Shown in pieces: positions 49,801-62,000 of a DNA stretch of 64,000 nucleotides. Within the stretch, counting starts at the first letter, position 1; every line of letters begins with the position of its first letter. Position numbers and translations under genes: made by a program. The notes beneath the pieces were generated by a model. That model was not told the DNA's origin and did no database searches. It worked only from the letters and a program-made list of their open reading frames with translations. This stretch comes from Phymorhynchus buccinoides (taxonomy: Eukaryota > Mollusca > Gastropoda > Neogastropoda > Raphitomidae), in the NCBI GenBank assembly GCA_017654935.2, contig CM065697.1:47671064-47735063 (forward strand), given 5' to 3'.

Positions 49801-52416
49801 AGATAACATAGCCACAACATCATCATCTTCATTACAGTGACGTAGCATATACACATGATAGTTTGAATCATCAATATGTTCAACAGACTCTATAACAGAG
49901 GATATATAAAGTGAGGGAATAACACGTGTCTTCAGCACCTCCTCTACTAAGTCCCACAACCTACGAGAAATCAAGTGGGGTAGCACATAGTTTAGCTCCT
50001 CGTCATAACAACGATGTAGTATGTATTGAACAAAGTCAGCAGCAGCAGCATGTCTGCTGGCTTCCTCCACAGCCCACATGTGTTGTGTGGAGCTGCCACC
50101 TATCTTCAACACTTCACCAACTGACCTCCACAGACCCCGTGACACCAGGTGGGTTAGCACAGAGTCCATATCCTCACCATAGCAGTGCAGTAATATGTAT
50201 TTAACAAACCTGTCATCATCACACTGTTTGCTGGCCTGTTCTACAGCCCACCTGCGTACGACAACACTGCTATTTCGCTGTAAGATCTTGCCCACAGTAT
50301 CCCACTGAGCTCTGGACATTAGCCGTGATAATATGAACTGTGCCATGTCTGCAACGTTGTCTACAGGTTCCCACAGACCCCGTGTCACCATGTGAGAGAA
50401 CACCTGTTCAAGGTCCTCTTCTGCAACCTGAGGTAATATCAATGAAGTAAATGTCCTTTCATCAGCATGTCTGCTGGCCTGTTCCACAGCCCACATGTGT
50501 TGTGTGGAGCTGCCACCTCTCTTCAACACTTTGCTAACTGACTTCCACAGACCTCGTGACACCAGGTGGGTTAGCACAGAGTCCAGCTCCTCATCAAAGC
50601 GGTGAGGCAATGAGCAAAAAACAAGCCTGTCGCCATCACACCGTTCACTTGCCTGTTCCACAGCCGATCTCGCATCCCAGCAGTGAGGCAATATGTATTT
50701 AACAAACCTGTCATCATCACACTGTTCACTAGCCTGTTTCACAGCCCATCTGTGTTGTGTGTAGCTCACACCTCTCTGCATCCGCAACACGTTGTCTACT
50801 GACTCCCACAGACCACGTGACACCAGGTTGGTTAGCACAGAGTCCAGCTCCTCATCATAGCAGTGAGGTAATATGTATTTAACAAACACGTCATCATCAC
50901 ACTGTTTGCTGGCTTTTTCCACAGCCCATCTGTGTTGTGAGGAGCTTACACATCTCTTCAACACTTTACTAACTGTCTTCCACAGAAGCCGTGACACCAG
51001 GTGAGTCAGCACAGAGTCCAGTTCCTCATCATAGCAGTGAGGCAATATGCATTCAACAAACACGTCATCATCACACTGTTGACTAGCCTGTTCCACAGCC
51101 CATCTGTGTTGTGAGGAGCTCACACCTCTCTTCAACACTTTACTAACTGACCTCCACAGACCACGTGACACCAGGTTGGTTAGCACAGAGTCCAGCTCCT
51201 CATCGTGGCAGTGGGGTAATATGTCATCAACAAACCTGTCATCATCACACTGTTCACTAGCCTGTTCCACAGCCCATCTGTGTTGTGTGGAGCTCACACC
51301 TCTCTCCAACACTTCGTCTACTGACTCCCACAGACCACGTGACACCAGGTTGGTTAGCACAGAGTCCAGCTCCTCATCGTGGCAGTGGGGTAATATGTCG
51401 TCAACAAACCTGTCATCATCACACTGTTCACTTGCCTGTTTCACAGCCCACCTGTGTACATCCTCACTGACATTTCGCTGCAAGAAGATGCCCACACCAT
51501 GCCATACATCCAGGGCCATTAGCCATGATATAATGTACTGTGCCATGTCTGTGACGTTGTCTACAGCTTTCCACAGACCCCGTGACACCATGTGAGAGAA
51601 CACCTGTTCAAGTTCATCATCTGTACAGTGATGTAATATCAAGTACGCAAATATCCATTCATCAGCATATCTGCTGGCCTGTTCCACAACCCACCTGTGT
51701 TGTGTGGAGCTGACACCTCTCTTCAACACTTTGTCTACTGACACCCACAGACCCCGTGATACCAGATGGGTTAGCACAGAATCCGTCTCCTCGTCATAGT
51801 AGCGAGGTAATATGCAGTCAACAAACACGTCATCATCACACTGTTTGCTGGCTTGCTCCACAGCCCACCTGTGTTCAGAAACACTGATCTTTCGCTGTAA
51901 GAACCTGCCCAATGCAGCCCACATATTTTTCGACATTAGCCGTGATAATATGATCCGTGCCATATCTGTAACCTTGTCTACAGGTTCCCACAGACCCCGT
52001 GACACCATGTGAGAGAACACCTGCTCAAGTTCTTCGTCTGTACAGTGATGTAATATCCAGTTAGCAAAATCCTCTTCATCAACATGTCTGCTGGCTTCTT
52101 CCACAGCCTGTCTGTGCTGTGTGTGATAGATATCACGCTGTAACACACGACCTACACACCTCCACAGACGTCTTGTGAGGATGTGGGACAAGAGGCTGTC
52201 ATTGTCGGCATAGCTATCACATATTTCATCCAGTCTGTCATCAAGAAAGCTTTCAGGGGCATTTGTCACCACCTCGTCGATGGCCCAGTGACGTTGTTGA
52301 GGGCTGCAATCCTCAGTGTGAACCAGCCTCAGCACCTCTCTCCACTGTCCACGTCTGACTGCCTCTGTCAACTCTGTGGAGATGTCAGGTTCTGATCCTT
52401 GACTGGGGGATGCCAT
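46900..52416 (-). CDS. giant ankyrin-type repeat protein with C-terminal SOCS box, 1838 aa
   Basis: A single open frame with no internal stop. I chose the ATG at 52414-52416 (context ATCACCATGG, close to the animal Kozak consensus); the frame runs 153 codons further up only because the adjoining CA repeat lacks stops. Residues about 75-830 hold some 13 repeats, mostly 58 residues, with LVSRGLWxSVxxVLxRGVSS, [16 protein letters not shown] and [14 protein letters not shown]. Residues about 830-1440 are a Trp-marked helical solenoid (KRWNVL, RQWGVV, KQWEVY). Residues 1445-1705 contain clearer ankyrin repeats ([20 protein letters not shown]). Residues 1782-1826 fit a SOCS box: BC-box LLSSCRLKI and Cul-box-like [13 protein letters not shown]. 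By family knowledge SOCS-box proteins bind elongin B/C and cullin 5 as ubiquitin ligase substrate receptors; a role here is inference. Length far exceeds known ASB proteins (about 300-600). Further 5' exons are possible: TGTCTGTGTCACAG ends 8 bases before the ATG. Confidence 0.85.
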   Translation of the reverse strand: MASPSQGSEPDISTELTEAVRRGQWREVLRLVHTEDCSPQQRHWAIDEVVTNAPESFLDDRLDEICDSYADNDSLLSHILTRRLWRCVGRVLQRDIYHTQHRQAVEEASRHVDEEDFANWILHHCTDEELEQVFSHMVSRGLWEPVDKVTDMARIILSRLMSKNMWAALGRFLQRKISVSEHRWAVEQASKQCDDDVFVDCILPRYYDEETDSVLTHLVSRGLWVSVDKVLKRGVSSTQHRWVVEQASRYADEWIFAYLILHHCTDDELEQVFSHMVSRGLWKAVDNVTDMAQYIISWLMALDVWHGVGIFLQRNVSEDVHRWAVKQASEQCDDDRFVDDILPHCHDEELDSVLTNLVSRGLWESVDEVLERGVSSTQHRWAVEQASEQCDDDRFVDDILPHCHDEELDSVLTNLVSRGLWRSVSKVLKRGVSSSQHRWAVEQASQQCDDDVFVECILPHCYDEELDSVLTHLVSRLLWKTVSKVLKRCVSSSQHRWAVEKASKQCDDDVFVKYILPHCYDEELDSVLTNLVSRGLWESVDNVLRMQRGVSYTQHRWAVKQASEQCDDDRFVKYILPHCWDARSAVEQASERCDGDRLVFCSLPHRFDEELDSVLTHLVSRGLWKSVSKVLKRGGSSTQHMWAVEQASRHADERTFTSLILPQVAEEDLEQVFSHMVTRGLWEPVDNVADMAQFILSRLMSRAQWDTVGKILQRNSSVVVRRWAVEQASKQCDDDRFVKYILLHCYGEDMDSVLTHLVSRGLWRSVGEVLKIGGSSTQHMWAVEEASRHAAAADFVQYILHRCYDEELNYVLPHLISRRLWDLVEEVLKTRVIPSLYISSVIESVEHIDDSNYHVYMLRHCNEDDDVVAMLSHLVANKKWTCVQHVLWTMARDTLHTWITSEHGSRSCDTLIWKVIHNCQVDRSLAFGLTKTATQQMPYNRMNLCWERCHNVSSDLAYCISWQRSLCELFITTLLRTVCDMMCNDYIQYDDSTENIEQRISDIYTHMTAFIKDNTHSVHCTQTVIQNKEKWTSVFTELADSHNNDPLFLLHFMQGLNLYHISSLGENDDFIFLVMLAVFPLFPQLQSVALRLMLREKRWNVLSQACLSHVWEHDWRRLFKAAVMQRQWGVVRQWCDHTVHDDQRHWALSEAFKEKQWEVYLLLADHGLTVDEQMYAHYRVAKYGHWATVLNMVDRGGDITEVSSLLEMWVMRYLRKKPEGDVTVYEQRCMKLIRLRLRFARKSVLSPRKTLERCLWGSVLFNILHKPTTRFFSEVLDKGLEEQQWHVLMHLVRLGMTSADRDRLFPDMVRQQQWGVCRQLLEHGVDVQLCLEALPELMEKNQWMLVARVMEHDVDDAVRRQVLLWAFQRRAGALFWHCLNTMEEQEDLSTAVKEQLFHQAISREIWQAVKPLVKEKAVRHLVKGKDGPDIQHRDLAFLESIAQHLWDVVDFCQRLGADINMKDENGETPLNREARKREWKAVEEIVLRDGDPNHLDKDGVSVMNKLIHHKQWDIVKVVIKYGGDIHLSARHSEHWSHIYEKHSPLQALITARQADVIHSTIKWCGGQDWGVNDKGERVIHAVCDSDRWDVMRDLLDIKVNPLVLTNTGKSPLAYAVLNTKCGQRMVAECCRQGFSFHQPSLTGPQETLLQDVSQAVVGFSSQFWSMCTFGDHTRRYSTITSPLVCAVLCELPVVAFMLYESGSCSNAELFTLHTQLPKLTDLNTEEGRRLDEEVDREIEAIGLDNVHGHREASAIMQRYSRLTHTLKQSTAFIRELATTPRPLLSSCRLKILQSPCFHFSHKLREKAMGYDYLRLPESLKEYLKFSDLCDPDYGGHMK
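46939..47073 (-). other. SOCS-box-coding segment
   Basis: Encodes residues 1782-1826. LLSSCRLKI fits the elongin C-binding pattern Leu-x3-Cys-x3-Ile, and [11 protein letters not shown] fits the cullin 5 box with its LP and hydrophobic spacing. Confidence 0.75.
47302..48084 (-). other. ankyrin-repeat-coding segment
   Basis: Encodes residues 1445-1705, with repeats around [77 protein letters not shown] and [13 protein letters not shown]. The usual TPL and GADIN signatures are visible in the first and weaker after. Confidence 0.8.
49928..52194 (-). repeat. coding tandem repeats of 58 (or 81) residues
   Basis: His-Arg-Trp-type motifs lie at residues about 101, 182, 240, 321, 379, 437, 495, 555, 640, 721 and 779. 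Steps are 58 except 81 at 101-182, 240-321 and 640-721, where an extra helix of the type DMAxxILSRLMS is present. Two neighbouring units (residues about 330-415) share 29 consecutive identical residues, so expansion or gene conversion is recent. Confidence 0.85.
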
Positions 52417-52454
52417 GGTGATAACTGTGACACAGACATAATCATGTACACGTA

Positions 52455-52863
<409 letters not shown>

Positions 52864-52889
52864 AGATGAATACATACTGGATGACTTGG

Positions 52890-52948
52890 GGGGAAGGGGG
52901 AGAGGGGGGGGGGAGGGGGGGAGGGGGGGGGGGGGGGGGGGGGGGGGG
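52890..52948. repeat. G-rich tract
   Basis: Nearly pure G with scattered A. The last 28 positions are pure. Confidence 0.9.
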
Positions 52949-54207
52949 TTATGGGTAACCTAACCTAAGTCATGGAATATGATGGATCAGTATGATGGAT
53001 CCATGGCCGGACCACTCTTTCCGAGGCTGCTACGCCCCTGTCTTAAGCTCTCTCTGTGTCTTTAGAGAAGAAAGAGGGGGAAAGAAAGAAGAAAGAAGGG
53101 AAGAACAGAGAGGCTTGGTGCGGTTGGAAAGCCTCAGATCAACGAAACTATAATAGATATGAATCTCATTTCTATTTTCACTCTACGGGGAAAGCCACTG
53201 CCTTTTGGAAAATCCCGTTTTTCGTAATCGGATCAGAAATTTGTTTTATGTCATTCGTCCGACCTGCTTAGAGGCACATATGGGACATTTGTTAGGATGA
53301 AGATGGGGGAGAAAAAGAAATGGAGAAGGGGCACCAACAGGAGCACCAAGAATGAAAGGATTAATAATGATGAGGTATGTTTTTATTAGGATATGGTAGT
53401 ATAGGTATTTGTTAATACTGATGGATGGGAGCTTAGTACTGCTGCGGTTTAAAGAGGTTAAAATTAGTAAGATGTATGGTAGTTATAAAAAGTTCTTTAA
53501 AAGATTTGTTAGACTGCATTGTTAAGAATAATTCATTAATAAGCTATGTCGTAAGTCAAAATTATTCTCGTTAAAATTTCAGGACCACATTCCCAAAATA
53601 AAAACTTTATTATAAAACTCTTCTAAGGCTCTCAAATAAAACTGCCTAACATGTATTTACGCTATCTACTCTTTCTATATACTATGTACATTATGTACAC
53701 ATTGGTAAGATATTATATACACAATGTCTTCTTTGACTCGAATAGACGAGTAATGTTACAGCCACAGGGGGGTGCCGAGCAGCCCCTGCTCAGTGATTGC
53801 TTAATTTAAACAAGAGTTCAGAGAAGGGTAATTTGGAAAATAATTCTTTATAGATGATTACAAATATCAGGGTGATTGCATTGTAAGTATCAAAGAAGAT
53901 TCGAATGGTCGAACCGACAAGCAATATTTATCAAAAACATTATATGGGAGGGGGGAAGGCAAAAGCACACGACCCCCCTCTCCTGACCCTTATGAACCGT
54001 GTGAAGAGTCGCCTCAGGGGGACCCGGGAGTGATTCTCCCCCTGGAGGGAAGTCCCCCGAGAGGATCAACCCCTCACCGTCAAAGGACGGTGGAGCGACC
54101 ACAGTTGTGCCGTCCGTTATCCCCACCGGACACCAGACCCTGGGGGAGGGACTAAGAGGAACAATTGGCCCGCATGTGTGTGTGCACGTGTCTGCGCTGT
54201 CTGGCGC
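52949..54207. other. no gene recognised
   Basis: AT-rich unique DNA to about 53930, then GC-richer sequence. If the ankyrin/SOCS gene has upstream exons they could lie here, but none is convincing. Confidence 0.4.
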
Positions 54208-54742
54208 ATGCCTAGCTTAGGTGAAGAGTTAAAAACGGGGGTATTGGGACGGAGCTGGAGTTGGGAAATGTGCCCAATGAGCACCCCAAACGGCACCCTA
54301 CACTGGGCCCCCACATGCCTAGCTTAGGTGAAGAGTTAAAACGGGGGTATTGGGACGGAGCTGGAGTAGGGGAAATATGCCCAATGAGCACCCCAAACGG
54401 CACCCTACACTGGGCCCCCACATGCCTAGCTTAGGTGAAGAGTTAAAAACGGGGGTATTGGGACGGAGCTGGAGTTGGGAAATGTGCCCAATGAGCACCC
54501 CAAACGGCACCCTACACTGGGCCCCCACATGCCTAGCTTAGGTGAAGAGTTAAAACGGGGGTATTGGGACGGAGCTGGAGTAGGGAAATATGCCCAATGA
54601 GCACCCCAAACGGCACCCTACACTGGGCCCCCACATGCCTAGCTTAGGTGAAGAGTTAAAAACGGGGGTATTGGGACGGAGCTGGAGTAGGGAAATATGC
54701 CCAATGAGCACCCCAAACGGCACCCTACACTGGGCCCCCACA
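54208..54742. repeat. 107-bp minisatellite, 5 units
   Basis: Units start ATGCCTAGCTTAGGTGAAGA at about 54208, 54315, 54422, 54529 and 54637 and include TGAGCACCCCAAACGGCACC. GTTGGGAAATGTGCCC and GTAGGGAAATATGCCC variants alternate in the first four units. Confidence 0.95.
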
Positions 54743-57049
54743 TGCTGGGCGTGGATGAAAACTGTGTATGCATTTGAGAGTCAGTTTGAGTTTGTATGTT
54801 TTTCTAAAAAAGCAATAGCTAGATGAAAGGGGGGGTGGGGGGTGGTATGCTTGTTGGTAGGGTGTGTTGAATTATTAAAATTTGGTGCACAGCCCGTTTA
54901 GCTGTGCGATAAAACTCTAACGCTAGTCTATTTTTTTTAAATGTAAGACTGCTTTGTAAAACCATATAAAACACAACAACAAACACAAGCCAAGCATGAC
55001 ATCACCCAGCGGAGGCAACGAAGACAACTAGCTTCACAGCTGGAGGCAGAGACAGGAGCCACTACCCACCTATACCTGACGGTTTAAAATTACTATATGC
55101 TAATTAAAAAAAATATGTACATACTATTTTACACTGCTTATCACAGATTATGGATCACAGACAATTTCTATGTTATATCACAGATAATAAATTATTAAAA
55201 GTCTGGTTATTTTGTTCAGATATGTTGTCTGTTAAAACACTTAATGCGGGTTTAACTGATTAAAACCGATTGCCGATTGATGATTGTGACGAGGTAATGG
55301 GTTAAAAGGCTAAGCCTCTAGGGAAGACTTTTAGTGTGTTAAATTTTCAAGTAGAAAATTTGCCTTTAACCCACTTCTCTAGGGTATGGGAGATGAGCAA
55401 CTTTCCCGGCCCCTTTTCATCTAATAAATTTATATTTGTGCCCGGGTTCTGGCTCGTATGATTGTAAGAAATACAAGTGGTTGATTTGCTCTTAATGGCA
55501 GACAGAGAGAAGTAGGGTTTTACATGAAATTACAAGACTCCCACTCTCATCAGTCTGACCAAAGGGTTCAGGATTATTTGACACTTGTATTTTATTTACT
55601 CACAAAATCTGCATAAGATTATGCAACAATAATAATAAAGCAGCTCAATGGCGCCAAAACAAAATGTGAATGAAAAACAATGGAATCCGAAAGGATTTAC
55701 AAGACTTTTGTCTTTCTAGAAGGTTAGCCCCAAACAGGAAGGGTCACTTAGTGTCCTGGGTTCCAGTTAGTGATCTTTGGCACTGTCGTGGGGACTTAAC
55801 TCATGGCTGTGCTGAAGTTCCTCCGTAGGGATCGGCGAGTGCTGGGTTGGCTGGGCTTGCTCATCAGGTGAGAGTAGCTCCCAGTCGTTCCGGTTATGGC
55901 TTCGCGGGATGGCACGGTTCAGGCGTGGTCTCCTAGCGGATTCTGGGTGCGGGGCGTCTTGGCGGCGGTCCCGTCTTATTTCCTTGTGAGTCAGGGATTA
56001 TCGTCCTGCCCACGATGCCCTGCTGATAATCACAGGAGAAGGTGGATGTAGGTCTCTATGGCTTAGAGACAAGGGGCTTCAGTCGGCAGGGAATTAGTGA
56101 ATCCCAACCGGCTAGAAGGCTTCCCTTGTACAATAGCACTAAGAACACATAATCTGAATTTCAGTTAACAAACTGAGATCAGTAAAACATAAAAGGTGAT
56201 CAAGCCAACATCACTCTCCATCCAACACCTGGAAAGGAATGGTATCATAAAGTGCAAGATTGCAACCCACAGGTTTCTTACTAAAAATAGACAAAAGGAT
56301 TAGTAGGCATAAACTCCGGTACTGGTACCAAAAGTGTTAAAGTCAAAAACACACACACACAAATAATCAGTGCACATAACTAGAACAGAATGTTTACCAC
56401 TTCTTTTCAATAACATATCTATCTACTCCTTATTCATCATTGAACATAGGATCTAGATCACAACTCGGATCAAACAAACAAGTCTCAATTACCAGCCATC
56501 ATTAATACTCACTAGTTGGGCTTATAAAGACTGGCTGGGAGAGGGGTTGAGTCTGCAATGTTGCTCCAGCTAGGTTTCAGCGTCTTGTGTGAAAACTTTT
56601 TCTCACTACTCCAATTATAGCCTTCACTTTCAAACAATGAAAGCCTGTGGTTGGTTTATAGCAATTGACACGTCACAAGATGATGCTATAATTTTATGCA
56701 TACTAGTACCGAACAAGCACGCGCCGGTTACATTGTTATCACGTCATTCCTATCCTTCTCGTGCTCGGAAGGGAAAATCGTCTTCAAAGGACGCTGACTG
56801 TTGCTATCACTTTCTCGTGATGGGGAACGGAGATCGGGCTTCAAAGAGACAAATGCCTTAATCGGCGTTCGTTTGATGGTGGATGGCAATTAAAGTGGCG
56901 GCCGGACCGAGAAATGAAAAGGAGAGGGGGGGGGGTGTAGATAAGAAAGAGGGGTCGCGCGGGACACTTACGTCACAATGATTCATGAATGGTTTCAGCA
57001 AACCATACGAGGGGGCCCCAGTCCTGCGGTCCCTTAGATAGAACAGAGG
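54743..57049. other. no gene recognised
   Basis: The longest stretch without array or gene. AT-rich to about 55700, GC-richer at 55730-56000, then mixed. Open frames are under about 95 codons and not protein-like. Some of it may be old transposon DNA I cannot identify. Confidence 0.45.
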
Positions 57050-57052
57050 AAG

Positions 57053-57207
57053 CAGTGTATGGAATTTTCAGTTGATTAAGTTTATTTATGAGTGGGTTGA
57101 AATCGCTTTTGAGAAACTGACAGGGGTTAAAGTGTATGGAATTTTCAGTTGATTAAGTTTATTTATGAGTGGGTTCAAATCGCTTTTGAGAAACTGACAG
57201 GGGTTAA
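57053..57207. repeat. 77-bp tandem duplication
   Basis: AGTGTATGGAATTTTCAGTT through GAGAAACTGACAGGGGTTAA occurs twice with one difference, at the 3' end of the retrotransposon relic below. Confidence 0.92.
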
Positions 57208-57735
57208 AGAGATGTTCCATAGAGAGTAAGTCATTACATTTACAGATCACATAGTTATGTTTGCAATAGTAGGAGTTGGTGCGTAGACGATGGACGATAG
57301 AGTGGATAGATCGAGGTACTGGCAGGAACAGCCCCCCCCCCAAACAATGTCTGGGTCCCAGGAGTGGGCCTGGGCATAAGCCTTTAAATCGCTGGCCCAC
57401 TCCTGAGTGACCGCCCTTTTGTTTCCGTTGAGGACAGGCCAATGTTGACTGGCTGACCAGACTGACCAGATGCCGCTTGTTTGGCCGCCCGGTCAGCCTG
57501 GTCATTGCCTGAGATCCCACAATGTGAAGGGATCCAGGAAATTGTTACTTCTGTGCCGTTGATTCTGATTCTATGTATAATAGTTCAGATCTCTTGTGTA
57601 AGTTCAGTGCGTGAGCGTCCTCTGGATTCTAAGGCTATCAGCGATGACAGTGAATCAGTTAGAATGTACACTCTTATCGGGGGATGGGGGATATTCTCAA
57701 TAAAAACACATCATCATATAGTAAAAAGCCAAGTG

Positions 57736-57779
<44 letters not shown>

Positions 57780-58260
57780 TGAAACACAAAAACGGGCCTT
57801 ATAACTCCGCCGTTTTTCGACCGAATCGCTTCAAATTTGCTGTGAGCCCTAACGGGCCGTGTCATTTGCGCGGTTCGGCAAATGCGCGAAACGCGCATCC
57901 GCCGGCCTCTCGGCGCCCGTATCTCCGGTGTTTCTGGACCGATTGCCTTCGAATTTGGCAGGAAGATGACCGGGGACGGTGACTATCCGTGTGCCAAACC
58001 GGAAGCGAATCGGTTCAGCAATGCGCGCGCTATGCGACTCCGCCGTTTCTTAACCGAATCGCTTCAAATTTGCTGTACTCAGCGTTACCAGTACTTGGCG
58101 TTACCGTTACTAGGCGTTACCATTACTAGGCGTTACTGGTACTCCGCGTTGCGCTAGTGCTTGTAAAATTGCATATAATTCTGCACTAAAAACTGAAATG
58201 TTGGGGTTGAGCTTAAAAGTCTTGGTGATTTTAAAAGAAGGAATATAAAAGGCACAACCT
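57080..58260 (-). pseudogene. non-LTR retrotransposon relic, RNase H domain and Cys/His tail
   Basis: On the minus strand from 58260: GCAFYIPSFKITKTFKLNPN and SVFSAELYAILQAL (RNase H start with catalytic Glu). An unrelated insert at about 57690-58150 follows. Then VYILTDSLSSLIALESRGRS (catalytic Asp), a TGA, VTISWIPSHCGISGNDQADR and AAKQA (the 'WxPxHxGxxGNExAD' signature). In a shifted frame come VPRSIHSIVHRLRTNSYYCK and CKCNDLLSMEHLFNPC, a typical Cys/His tail. RNase H removes the RNA template during reverse transcription. Jockey/I-group elements carry RT then RNase H in this order. The copy is dead: stop, frameshifts, insertion. Confidence 0.8.
57690..58150. mobile_element. insertion within the RNase H relic, with internal repeats
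   Basis: Separates two halves of one RNase H domain. It holds a (GT)n run (57742-57778) and recurring ACCGAATCGCTTCAAATTTG at 57822 and 58053 with a diverged form at 57938. A GGCGTTAC repeat lies at 58098-58138. Related sequence is at 40835. Confidence 0.5.
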
Positions 58261-58261
58261 A

Positions 58262-58925
58262 TACATATTAGCATCTCTCTTTCATCCTTTTTTCTTTCTT
58301 TTCTAATTGTTCATTCTTTCTTTCTTCCTGTTTTCTTTCTTTCTTTTTCCTTCCTTCCTTCCTTCCTTTGTTTTCTTTGTTCTTTGTTTCTTTCTTCCTT
58401 CCTTTCTTTTTTTCTTTAGTATTTTCTTCCTTCCTCCCTTTCTTTCTTTTTCATCTTATTCTTCCTTCCTTCCTACCTTCCTTTCTTTCTTTCTGTCTGT
58501 CTCTCTCTTTTTTCCATTCTTTCTTCCTTTCCTTCCTTCCTTTCTTTTTTTCTTCCCTTCCTTCTTTCTTTGCTTCCTTCTTTCCATTTCCTTCCTTCCA
58601 TCCTTCCTTTCTTTCTTTTTTTTTTCCTTTCTTTCTTTCTTTCCTTTCTGCCTTTGTTCCTTTCCTTCTGTCTGTCTTTCTTTTTTTTCCTTTTTTTTCT
58701 GCCTTCCTTTATTTTTTCCCCTTTCATTCGTTCTTCTTTCCTTCCTTCTTCCCTTTCTTTCTTTCTTTTCTTTGTTCTTTCTTTCTTCCCGTGTTTTTTT
58801 TAAATTTGTTCTTTCTTACTTTCTTTATTTCTTCCTTTCTTTTTTTCTGTTCGTTCTTTCTTTTCTTCTTTCTTTTTACTTCCTTCCTTTCTTTCATTTC
58901 TGTCTTTCTTCCTCCCTTTCTTTCT
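58262..58925. repeat. long TTTC/TTCC pyrimidine tract
   Basis: About 660 bp of imperfect C/T-only tetranucleotide repeats on this strand. Its long Phe/Leu/Ser frames (237, 187 codons) are artefacts. Confidence 0.95.
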
Positions 58926-59422
58926 CAGTGAGGGGAAATAATGTTCCCGACGATGGCTCCAGAATGTCATTAATCGAATACATGTGCGTTGTCTACAATT
59001 TGCACGTTGTAGAACCGTAACATGAGCGAACCATCCATGTGGTGTGAACGTTTAGTCCGTTTAATGTGTTGTATTTTCACAAAGACTGTAAACTCGTTAT
59101 TGTATAAACATTAATGTTATCTAATTATGCACAGTTGACTGTCCAAACAAGGATTAAACGAACAATCACACAATAACAATCGAGTATTGTTGAACTGTTC
59201 CACGCTTGCAAACCGAAACCGGAAACTATCTCGCCAACAGCGCTGCCTCTCCAAGCCAAACGGAACATAGCAATAGGAAAAGCGTGCGAGTGACGTCACA
59301 GCGAATAGTCTCTTCTCTAGGCCTATAGTCTATGGTGAGACTGCGGACGAGGGCTTGGACTAAGTGGGTCCAGAGCCCATTTCTCGGCCGATATAATTTT
59401 GATAAAATTAACTGCTGGGGAG
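58926..59422. other. no gene recognised
   Basis: Unique DNA between the pyrimidine tract and the dispersed repeat. Confidence 0.5.
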
Positions 59423-60050
59423 AAATATAAGGCTTTACGCCCTCTTCGGCCTTTCGGCCATGTGGGGCAAGATTATTGTTTGTGGCTCAAGCCACAAACC
59501 TATAACTCACTTTGTCGGTCGGTCGGTCGGTCTGTCTGTCGGTCCAAAATTGTCGCACATTTTGACAAAATGTCGCACTTCAAATCAAGGCTACACGACG
59601 ACGAAAATAGTGTTTTACGTCCTCTTGGTCTGAATCAGACACATATGGGACATTTGTAAATACAAATATGGTGTGAACAATACTGGAGGCAATGCCCGGA
59701 GGCAGTACGAAACCAGTAAAGTCCCGATTGTTTTATTAATACAGATAGCTGTAGCGGTGACCACGCCTCGGTTAAACCTCATCAGCTATGGCACCGCCAC
59801 AAGTTGTGAAATCAAGGCTACACGAAGAATGAAAAATGGTGTTTTACGTCCTCTCGGTCATAGACACATATGGGACATTTGTAAATACAAAGATGGTGGG
59901 AACAATACTGGCTGCAATGCCCGGAGGCAGTGCAACACCAGTAAAGTCCCGAGTTTTTAACAATATAGATATGTGTAGCGGTAACCACGCCTCGGATAAA
60001 CCTCATCGGCTATGGTACCGCCACACAGTATAGTATATCAAGGCTACACT
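59423..60050 (+). repeat. dispersed repeat family, full region with 228-bp duplication
   Basis: Starts TTTACGCCCTCTTCGGCCTT, has a palindromic TTTGTGGCTCAAGCCACAAA (59478-59497) and a GGTC run (59514-59545). Then ATCAAGGCTACACGA units at about 59584, 59812 and 60040 enclose TGGGACATTTGTAAATACAA, AATACTGG(A/C)(G/T)GCAATGCCCG and ACCACGCCTCGG. Fragments occur at 178 and 3652. Confidence 0.8.
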
Positions 60051-60329
60051 TCAAAATTAATTGAGGCCGCTCTTTAAAATGATGTATTTTAAAAGCGTAC
60101 AAAATAATAAACATACGTAATACAGACACTACAACAGACACGACGAGTATGCGGTGCTTCTTTTGATGAGTACAAGTAGGATACATAGTTTTAAATGTTT
60201 TCCAAAAGATATAAAAAGTTACGAAATGGTGCAGAGATAACATTCTGGTTTACAGATTAAAATTATTGAAAAGCCAGGGGAGGTGACTCATGATTGGAGT
60301 GGTAAAAATAGACCGCGTGCCACAAACTA
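60051..60329. other. no gene recognised
   Basis: AT-rich, possibly decayed downstream part of the RT relic that follows on the minus strand. Confidence 0.35.
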
Positions 60330-60690
60330 TGGCGATTTCGCGCTTGTTAACTGCTGGGGTTGCTTTTTTTTTTAATAAGATGATTAATATGTGTGTCCCA
60401 ATCTAGGTTTTCTGTAAAAAATAACCCCGAGAAATTTAACTGTTTTCGATTGATGACATTCCTCATCGTTTTTATAGATAAATAAGTTAGTAAGTACATC
60501 GTCATGAAAATATAATAAACGCACATTTCTCTGGGGCTAAATAGAATCCATTAAAATATATAAAACTTGTTATAAGGTCAGTATTGCGTTGATGTCTAGT
60601 GACAGCTTCCTTGTAAAGTACTTCCTTTGTCTCTGCGCTTGTTTGCTGCAGCCCAGACAGCGCTATCATCCGCATTTTTCGTCAAACAAC
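60330..60690 (-). pseudogene. non-LTR retrotransposon relic, reverse transcriptase palm
   Basis: Minus strand pieces in order: ADDSAVWAAANKRRDK (the ADD catalytic motif), FNGFYLAPEKCAFIIF, KTVKFLGVIF, then after a frameshift TENLDWDTHINHLIKK. This is the 'YADD ... NxxKxxxxxF ... FLGxxxDxxLxWxxHI' order of the reverse transcriptase palm and thumb. Several frameshifts and stops are present. It lies upstream, in the same orientation, of the RNase H relic at 57080-58260, so both may be one element separated by about 2 kb of later insertions. Confidence 0.75.
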
Positions 60691-61377
<687 letters not shown>

Positions 61378-61379
<2 letters not shown>

Positions 61380-62000
61380 ATTCAATCAAAATACCTTAGG
61401 ACCCACTGAACACTTTGCAATTTTTCCCAAAGAAAAAACCTCATTCCCACTATGAGTTATAGCCCCTGGTGTAAGGGTAACTCTCCGATTGCTCGCCAAA
61501 ATATTTTTCTCATCAAAATAATTAGTTCAGGTGTTATTCTACTTAAAAATTATTATAGCTTCACTGCAGTATTTCAGCGATCATCAGCTACCGTAATGTT
61601 TTAGTCAAAAATTGTATGTCATTGATGAGACATCAAAAATAAGAGCAAACATTGATTGTTTCAGTTTGATTTCAAATACTACAATATCCCAGGACCATTT
61701 CTAGTCATATTTGTGGGTTGTTAGACTTTCTGTTTTAACCCACGACCAAACGTATCTTCCCTACCCCCTAATTATGAAAATGTAATAAAACTGCTATAAA
61801 ACCTAGCTGTACTTTATTTTGGGATATATATTACTTTTTTTGTGTCGATCCAGCATGATTTGAAGGTGCTGAATCCAAATCCGTTGTATTCCAAGTTCTA
61901 AATAATGGGTATTTTGTGTTATTGCGTAATATTCAAAATGGCCGCCATGAGATATTAGAGAACTGTACAAATAGAGGAATCCACTCAGTGATTGAAAATA
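61378..62000. other. no gene recognised
   Basis: AT-rich unique DNA left of the decayed transposon. Confidence 0.5.

Noticed and set aside
55180..57000. LTR retrotransposon between 55.2 and 57.0 kb
   Set aside because: TGTGACGA-like and ACGTCACA-like pieces were noticed but no matching LTR pair, primer site or gag/pol frame was found.
58307..59020. Membrane protein of 237 residues rich in Phe and Leu
   Set aside because: Translation of a TTTC/TTCC tract.
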